Assembly (NCBI RefSeq): GCF_000003815.2
Contig: NC_049983.1
Location: forward strand, 19,549,106 to 19,613,105
DNA: 64,000 bases
Direction: 5' to 3'
Origin: Branchiostoma floridae
Lineage: Eukaryota > Chordata > Leptocardii > Amphioxiformes > Branchiostomatidae
The number at the start of each line of letters is the position of its first letter. Within the stretch, counting starts at the first letter, position 1. The notes below the pieces were generated by a model. That model was given only the letters and a program-made list of their open reading frames with translations. It was not told the DNA's origin and ran no database searches. The position numbers were made by a program, and so were the translations under genes. Below are positions 60,201-64,000 of the stretch, piece after piece.

Positions 60201-62581
60201 ATTTTAAATGGTTTTTTGTATGAATATGATGATATTTTTTGGTGTACAAATCTGTTGTGCATGTACAAAGCTCTCACAAAACTGATACATGTTTTTTTTT
60301 TTTTTTCAGGGAGCTGAACAGAAATCGTATCAAGAAGATCGAGGGTCTGAGCTTCCACGGACTGGAGTCGCTCCAGGTGCTGCGGTTACGGAGGAACCAC
60401 ATCTCCACTCTCATGGACGGGTCCTTCTGGGGGCTCAGCAACATTCAACACCTGTAAGTATTTCATAGTCTCTAATGTTAACTCTTACAATTACAATGTC
60501 GCTCCTTTCCTGCCAGTAACCCCAGTTGTTAGACCAATGAGGGAGTTCTTCATTGCAACTGATCTGAGAAAAAGAGATGAGAAAGTGGAGATCGTCAGTT
60601 TTAGTCCTTTAGAGCCCATCTCCTGTCCCATGCTTTAGTCACAGCACACTGCAGTCTTTTAAACTGGGATTATACCAGTAGAACAGCTTAGCCTACAAGC
60701 CATAAGAGCAGGCAGTTCATTGGAATGTTTATTCTTTCTGTGGCACATTTTGTGCGAGTCCCTATTTTTGGAGCCTGACCTATTTCAAGTCCTGCACTAA
60801 ATGTGAACCAATTTGAGCCTGGCTGGGAGAGAGATGGTTCTCTAATACAGTACTTAGCAGTGAAGACCGGGAGCACTGCTCTTGGCGTAAATACTCATTA
60901 ATGCCACGAGAGCTTGATGAATGGCTGCCCGGGCACAAATTAGACAGTAAAGAACACTCAGATCATGGCGATAGCGCCTTATTGGGATCCAAGGTCACAT
61001 ATAATTGGTGCTGGAAAATGTTTATTGGGTAATAAGACTAGCAATCTTGTGGAATAATGTGTTTTGGGTTGGTCTGTATCTATTGTATCTGCATGTGTTG
61101 CATAGCTGAAAGCTTGTCTGTTTGGAATGTTGGTACTGAAGGCTGGTCATCAAATGTGTACATCAAGCTTGGGGAGTGAAAAGTTTTCTCTCTGTGGCAA
61201 GACAAAACCTTGCTTGAAGTCTGTGCGAAATGTAATGTCAAGACTCCAAGAAATAATGTGAAGACTCCAGTGAAAATAGCTGTTTTGGACTGATCTGTAG
61301 TACAGGTTTGTAGTACAGCTGAAGATGTCCAGGCTTTAGCCACGTTCTAATGGGGGGAAATCAAAGCCTTGTTGTCGGCTGCCTCTTAAGATAGTTTGAC
61401 AACACAAGGTCATGTTTGCTGCTTTTTCTCACCCGTCAAGGTCACGGTTATGACGCCACCTGTTCTGTGATTGTAGCTTGAGGGGCTTAATTGGTACATG
61501 TGTAGTACAAGCGAAAGCATACCACAAGTCCCTATTGGTGCTCCGGCCCTCTTACTGGCATTTTTCCGACAGTGCTGAATATGGTAAACAGGATGTGGTT
61601 GGCTGATTTTGGCTTTGGGAAACCGGAGAGTTTGTGTGGAAAGTTGCAATTTTCAGTGACTAGACGTTGGTATTTATTTGGGTTTAAGACTTTAAACCAG
61701 AATGTCTGAAGTTTTCCCATGTAATGGTTTTGTGTGTAAGTTGATCGGAACAAATTCACGTCTCAAACATGTCTGTAGAATTAGAAATATGAAACGTGTG
61801 ATGGTTTTAAACTATTAATACTTGTGATCAAGAAAACATTTTGATAGCATGCTATGGGAACATTTGTTGTTGGTGTGACTTGCATATGTTGCTTTAGACT
61901 TTGATGCTTCGTATTTCAACACCATTTGGTGAAGATAGAAACCTCACACATTTGCAGTGGCGCATTAAGCTAGGAGCAAAAGAACTACTTTGCAGTGTGT
62001 GCAAGGTGACACTTTGGGGGTATAGTAACCAGGTAATGATTCAGACCCATAGATCCCAGGGCACCACTGTTGACAGGTAGATGCATTGACTAGTGTTTAG
62101 CCCTACAGGCATGGCTCCTAATGTAACCCCATTCCTCTTCTTTCCACAGCCAAATGGATGGCAACAACCTGACCTCCATCACCAAGGGATGGCTGTACGG
62201 CCTGTCCAAGCTGCAGCAACTGTAAGTCCTCCAGATTTCTGTCCAAATTTGGTTCACTTTGCTGGCCCGCATGCCCTCGGCACTAAAACATGACTATAGG
62301 TTATTTAGGACACTTTAGTAGAACATTTATAGCATTGCTTCGACATGTTGATAAATGTATTTTCTTAAGTATACCCATTTTAGAATTGACACTGACAAAT
62401 AGTCAGAGTTTTACTGTTATATTATTTCTTTCAGTATTGTATTACATGTGAGATAACATGTATTTTCGGATGTCGTGTGTGAAATTGCCTTATCTTGTTT
62501 TCCTTGTAGGACTCTGAGCCGGAACGCCATCAGAAATATTGAATCAGAGGGGTGGGAATTTTGCCAGGAGCTGTGGCATCT
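36029..62581 (+). CDS. LRIG: LRIG-family transmembrane LRR/Ig receptor, 5' part (exons 1-9, runs off window)
   Basis: Join 36029-36216, 37709-37780, 49571-49642, 51810-51884, 57497-57634, 58034-58174, 60310-60453, 62150-62221, 62510-62581; 974 nt, 324 residues plus a split codon. The order seen is signal peptide (about 1-26), LRR N-cap with C31-x3-C35-x-C37-x6-C44, then 11 LRRs from residue 63. Signature stretches PPKMFKLP (217-224), FWGLSN (268-273), KGWLYGL (289-295) and WEFCQ (316-320) match recalled vertebrate LRIG3/LRIG2 better than LRIG1. Five N-glycosylation sequons are visible: N98, N130, N151, N199 and N283. In vertebrates LRIGs are single-pass membrane proteins; LRIG1 restrains ERBB and MET receptors, and LRIG proteins (including C. 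elegans SMA-10) promote BMP signalling. That role here is inferred from family. The missing 3' part should hold the remaining LRRs, C-cap, Ig domains, membrane helix and tail. Family assignment is strong; paralogue identity is not assigned, because an invertebrate would be expected to have a single pro-orthologue. Confidence 0.93.
36217..37708 (+). other. LRIG intron 1
   Basis: GT-AG intron of 1,492 bp, phase 2. The first part remains CpG-rich. I see no further exon or repeat. Confidence 0.85.
37709..37780 (+). CDS. LRIG: LRIG exon 2: single LRR (extra relative to human LRIGs)
   Basis: This is a 72 nt, phase 2-2 exon. The acceptor is the AG at 37707-37708 and the donor is GTGAGT at 37781. 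It encodes LRR residues 63-86, with the pattern LxLxxNxIxxIPxxAFxGLxxLxx. Using the next AG (37709-37710) would break the frame, which fixes the acceptor. In alignment from memory with human LRIG1/2/3, the following exon 3 matches the first human LRR, so this repeat has no counterpart. It could be skipped without disturbing the frame. Confidence 0.9.
38122..38221. other. Assembly gap, 100 N, in LRIG intron 2
   Basis: Exactly 100 N, 342 bp after exon 2. The true gap length is unknown, so the intron length is uncertain and a hidden 72 bp exon cannot be excluded. Confidence 0.99.
42006..42692. mobile_element. Harbinger-like MITE in LRIG intron 2
   Basis: This 687 bp element has 51 bp perfect terminal inverted repeats, beginning GACCCCGTTCACACTC and ending in its reverse complement. 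It is flanked by direct repeats TTA at 42003-42005 and 42693-42695. A TTA (TWA-type) 3 bp duplication is characteristic of PIF/Harbinger transposons. The termini are packed with the motif AAGCSGCTT (seven copies) and with GAGTGTGAACG or its complement (five copies). The interior has only short frames with no transposase features, so it is non-autonomous. Confidence 0.8.
47560..47860. promoter_or_regulatory. Candidate intronic regulatory block
   Basis: CpG-containing sequence in intron 2 with AATGCAATTACGCTGACG, GGTAATGCCGTTAATATCAT and other mixed cores. It stands out from flanking AT-rich intron DNA. The open frames on both strands have no recognisable domain. Confidence 0.22.
49571..49642 (+). 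CDS. LRIG: LRIG exon 3: single LRR
   Basis: This 72 nt, phase 2-2 exon has acceptor TTTCACAG and donor GTAAGT. It encodes residues 87-110, [14 protein letters not shown] and onward. It aligns with the first LRR of recalled human LRIG3 (LDLSHNRL...). It carries sequon N98-A-S. It sits 11.8 kb from exon 2. Confidence 0.92.
49643..51809 (+). other. LRIG intron 3
   Basis: GT-AG intron of 2,167 bp, phase 2. It contains a perfect 20 bp palindrome at 50358-50377. Nothing else was recognised. Confidence 0.85.
50358..50377. repeat. 20 bp perfect palindrome in intron 3
   Basis: AACCAATATT is directly followed by its reverse complement AATATTGGTT. It includes two inverted CCAAT cores. Confidence 0.9.
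51810..51884 (+). CDS. LRIG: LRIG exon 4: single LRR of 25 residues
   Basis: This 75 nt, phase 2-2 exon has acceptor TTTTTTTACAG and donor GTGAGT. It encodes residues 111-135, including [11 protein letters not shown] and PNLTVLSL. It aligns with the 'NELTEIP..G' repeat of human LRIG2/3. Sequon N130-L-T aligns with a sequon at the same place in the recalled LRIG2 and LRIG3 sequences. Confidence 0.92.
51885..57496 (+). other. LRIG intron 4
   Basis: GT-AG intron of 5,612 bp, phase 2. Overlapping open frames on both strands near 53570-54070 have no recognisable domain and are treated as chance. No LRR exon was seen. Confidence 0.85.
57497..57634 (+). CDS. LRIG: LRIG exon 5: two LRRs
   Basis: This 138 nt, phase 2-2 exon has acceptor TTTCTTTCAG and donor GTAAGT. 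It encodes residues 136-181, two consecutive repeats beginning [12 protein letters not shown] and [12 protein letters not shown]. Sequon N151-F-T is present. Exons 5 to 7 each hold two repeats, while exons 2-4, 8 and 9 hold one. Confidence 0.92.
57635..58033 (+). other. LRIG intron 5, short
   Basis: GT-AG intron of 399 bp, phase 2. Nothing else is recognised in it. Confidence 0.88.
58034..58174 (+). CDS. LRIG: LRIG exon 6: two LRRs
   Basis: This 141 nt, phase 2-2 exon has acceptor TTCTTTACAG and donor GTAAGT. It encodes residues 182-228, [20 protein letters not shown] then [20 protein letters not shown]. The second repeat is nearly identical to recalled vertebrate LRIG2/3 (LNRNR..IPPK.FKLP). 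C196 in GCFDNL is shared with recalled LRIG2 (AGCFDNL). Sequon N199-L-T is present. Confidence 0.95.
58175..60309 (+). other. LRIG intron 6
   Basis: GT-AG intron of 2,135 bp, phase 2, ending in a long poly-T tract before the acceptor. No repeat or exon was recognised. Confidence 0.88.
60310..60453 (+). CDS. LRIG: LRIG exon 7: two LRRs
   Basis: This 144 nt, phase 2-2 exon follows an unusually pure poly-T acceptor tract (15 T then CAG) and ends at a GTAAGT donor. It encodes residues 229-276. [18 protein letters not shown] and the later DGSFWGLSN correspond to the most conserved LRIG LRR block (ELNRNKIK..GLTFQGL, DGAFWGLSN in recalled LRIG3). Confidence 0.96.
60454..62149 (+). other. LRIG intron 7
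   Basis: GT-AG intron of 1,696 bp, phase 2. Nothing else is recognised in it. Confidence 0.88.
62150..62221 (+). CDS. LRIG: LRIG exon 8: single LRR
   Basis: This 72 nt, phase 2-2 exon has acceptor CTTTCCACAG and donor GTAAGT. It encodes residues 277-300, [20 protein letters not shown]. This matches LRIG3 '[17 protein letters not shown]' almost residue for residue. Sequon N283-L-T is also present in recalled LRIG2 and LRIG3. Confidence 0.95.
62510..62581 (+). CDS. LRIG: LRIG exon 9: single LRR
   Basis: This 72 nt, phase 2-2 exon has acceptor TCCTTGTAG and donor GTAAGT. It encodes residues 301-324, [24 protein letters not shown]. The WEFCQ motif with C319 is shared with LRIG2/3. Only 288 bp separates it from exon 8. 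Confidence 0.94.
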
Positions 62582-63108
62582 GTAAGTAGTATTGACAACT
62601 GTTTTCTCTTGTAGTTATTGCACTTTCCCCAATTAGCTACATACTATTCCTCTCACACATGTGCGCTCAATGGCAGTGTAGTCCAAAGATAGGCTATTGC
62701 CAACTTTTGCTTGTTGCTGAGAATTGATTTTTGCAAATTTTAGTGGGTATAGGCAGCCAGCTTTTATGAAGTGTACTGACATATCTATAGATGGGAAGTC
62801 AGAAGTCTGCAAAGACATTTTCCCAAAATGAACAGTCTGCCTTTTTTCACAGTAATAAGTACCAATGTTAAGTGTCTAACCAATGGATGGCTGTGGTAAA
62901 ATTTCCTTCAGGGGATGTTAGAAACAGTCTGGCATCCAGGCTAATTTTGAGCAATATACTGACGGGGCCAAGACGAACATTGATCCATCTACTCTGGTTC
63001 CACTGTGTCTGACACATCTTACCAGAGGTCAGCAAAAAAACTGGCCCGAATATGGAATGTCAGTACTTTCCAGGTCATAGGGTCAGTAGTCTGATATTTT
63101 GCGAGATG

Positions 63109-63477
63109 AGGCCACACCAATTTAATTTCTTGGTTCACGGATTTTTTCATAAAAAATATGGAGCGAAAGGGCGAAATAAAAATAAAAATAAAAATTGTAA
63201 AATGGTTGGGGTAAAGGTAACGGCTAATCCAAAACATGAAGAAAAAAAGTTTTCAGCTTGAAAAAAGTACAAAAACACTATTATTGTACAGTAACAGCAC
63301 CTGTACCCACACTTTAAGGAGCTTATAATATAAAGGCCAATTTGCTACACCAGAAAGTTGGTGAATGGTTTCAGTAATTGTGAAAATTTGCTGAATGGTA
63401 ATTTTTATTTTTATTTTTTTTTCCAAAAAATAGGAGCGAGCGAATCCGTGAACCAAGAAATTAAATTGGTGTGGCCT
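63109..63477. mobile_element. Foldback element in LRIG intron 9
   Basis: A 35 bp perfect inverted repeat begins AGGCCACACCAATTTAATTT and ends GGATT (63109-63143; complement at 63443-63477). Both arms continue into an AATAAAAATAAAAATAAAAATT tract. Between these parts the left arm carries a ~30 bp segment that matches the right arm only if reversed. The interior is non-coding. Confidence 0.65.
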
Positions 63478-63993
63478 GAGCAACAGAAGTTGATTTGCAG
63501 TCGCTGGCTCCGAATCTGTTCAAGCTTGGGGGCATTGTCCTCCTTAGCTGTGGCCTTTCTCTCCCCATGGTTACTTTGCAGAGACAATACAACACATTAG
63601 TTTTTGTCACCCAACTCAATCCTCATTTGCATAACATCAGCCGGAATCGTTATATTAATTGAGAGGAAATCTCCCTGTCAGGAGGAAAACAAAAAGAACA
63701 ATCGGGCACCCTGGTGTAGGTGTAGACTCATTCTTCAGAAGCCCTTTGTGTCTGAAAGCATTCTGTGACTTCAGCATAACGGACCAAGTGAGAGTGACAA
63801 TTGGTCAGGCTTTGGTGAAAAGGAGCTTGTCTCCTTCAATTTGCATGCATTTCTTGGCATATTATCATTTGAAAAGGTAGCTTTCCCTTTTTGTGATGCC
63901 GGTGCTTTCTTGTGAAAATGAAGGAGTCCTTTGATGGTACCCCCACACACTCCACGTATGTTTGTATATGAAAATGTGTACTGCTTATTCCAG

Positions 63994-64000
63994 AAATGTC
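63994..64000 (+). CDS. LRIG: Possible first bases of LRIG exon 10
   Basis: The last bases contain a pyrimidine-leaning acceptor (GCTTATTCCAG) followed by A-AAT-GTC. Joined to the CT left by exon 9 this reads L-N-V, compatible with the LxL start of the next LRR. Seven bases cannot prove an exon; the true exon 10 may lie beyond the window. Confidence 0.3.

Larger units (their letters stand above)
62582..64000 (+). other. LRIG intron 9 (at least to 63993)
   Basis: Begins with GTAAGT after exon 9. It holds the foldback element at 63109-63477. A possible acceptor lies at 63992-63993, so the intron may be complete in the window. Confidence 0.75.

Noticed and set aside
1-64000. CRISPR array, prokaryotic operon or defence system
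   Set aside because: No regular repeat-spacer array and no long uninterrupted genes; gene structure is clearly metazoan.

Overview
The window is animal genomic DNA. It has one spliced gene on the + strand with canonical GT-AG introns, long non-coding stretches, small inverted-repeat elements, microsatellites and two 100-N assembly gaps. My best guess is an invertebrate deuterostome, most likely a lancelet (Branchiostoma). This rests on the close match of the gene to vertebrate LRIG genes, its exon structure, and many short foldback transposons in introns and intergenic DNA. The species call is inference; the eukaryotic gene is directly visible.

Layout: positions 1 to about 34,400 contain no coding exon I can defend. 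They hold a 100-N gap (1484-1583), a possible tRNA-derived SINE (4245-4444), two copies of one foldback element family (9581-9791 and 16293-16498), a ~197 bp tandem duplication (12319-12713), another terminal-inverted-repeat element (29417-29591), microsatellites, and several homeodomain-site-rich blocks that look like candidate enhancers. Positions about 34,400-36,028 become CpG-rich and form a TATA-less promoter region with an E-box, CCAAT boxes and a YY1-type motif overlapping the start codon.

The gene begins at ATG 36029 and runs off the right edge. Nine exons are placed with confidence (36029-36216, 37709-37780, 49571-49642, 51810-51884, 57497-57634, 58034-58174, 60310-60453, 62150-62221, 62510-62581). 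A tenth may start at 63994. Every junction is phase 2 and splits a leucine codon at an LRR boundary. Together they encode 324 residues plus a split codon: signal peptide, cysteine-rich LRR N-cap and 11 leucine-rich repeats. The protein matches the LRIG family (leucine-rich repeats and immunoglobulin-like domains). The remaining LRRs, the LRR C-cap, Ig domains, transmembrane helix and cytoplasmic tail must lie downstream. Compared with my recollection of human LRIG1, LRIG2 and LRIG3, the gene carries one additional 24-residue LRR, encoded by exon 2.

Intron 2 (11.8 kb) contains an assembly gap and a 687 bp Harbinger-like MITE with TTA target duplications. Intron 9 contains a foldback element whose two arms differ by an apparent local inversion. 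I found no convincing second gene, RNA gene, CRISPR array or prokaryote-type system.
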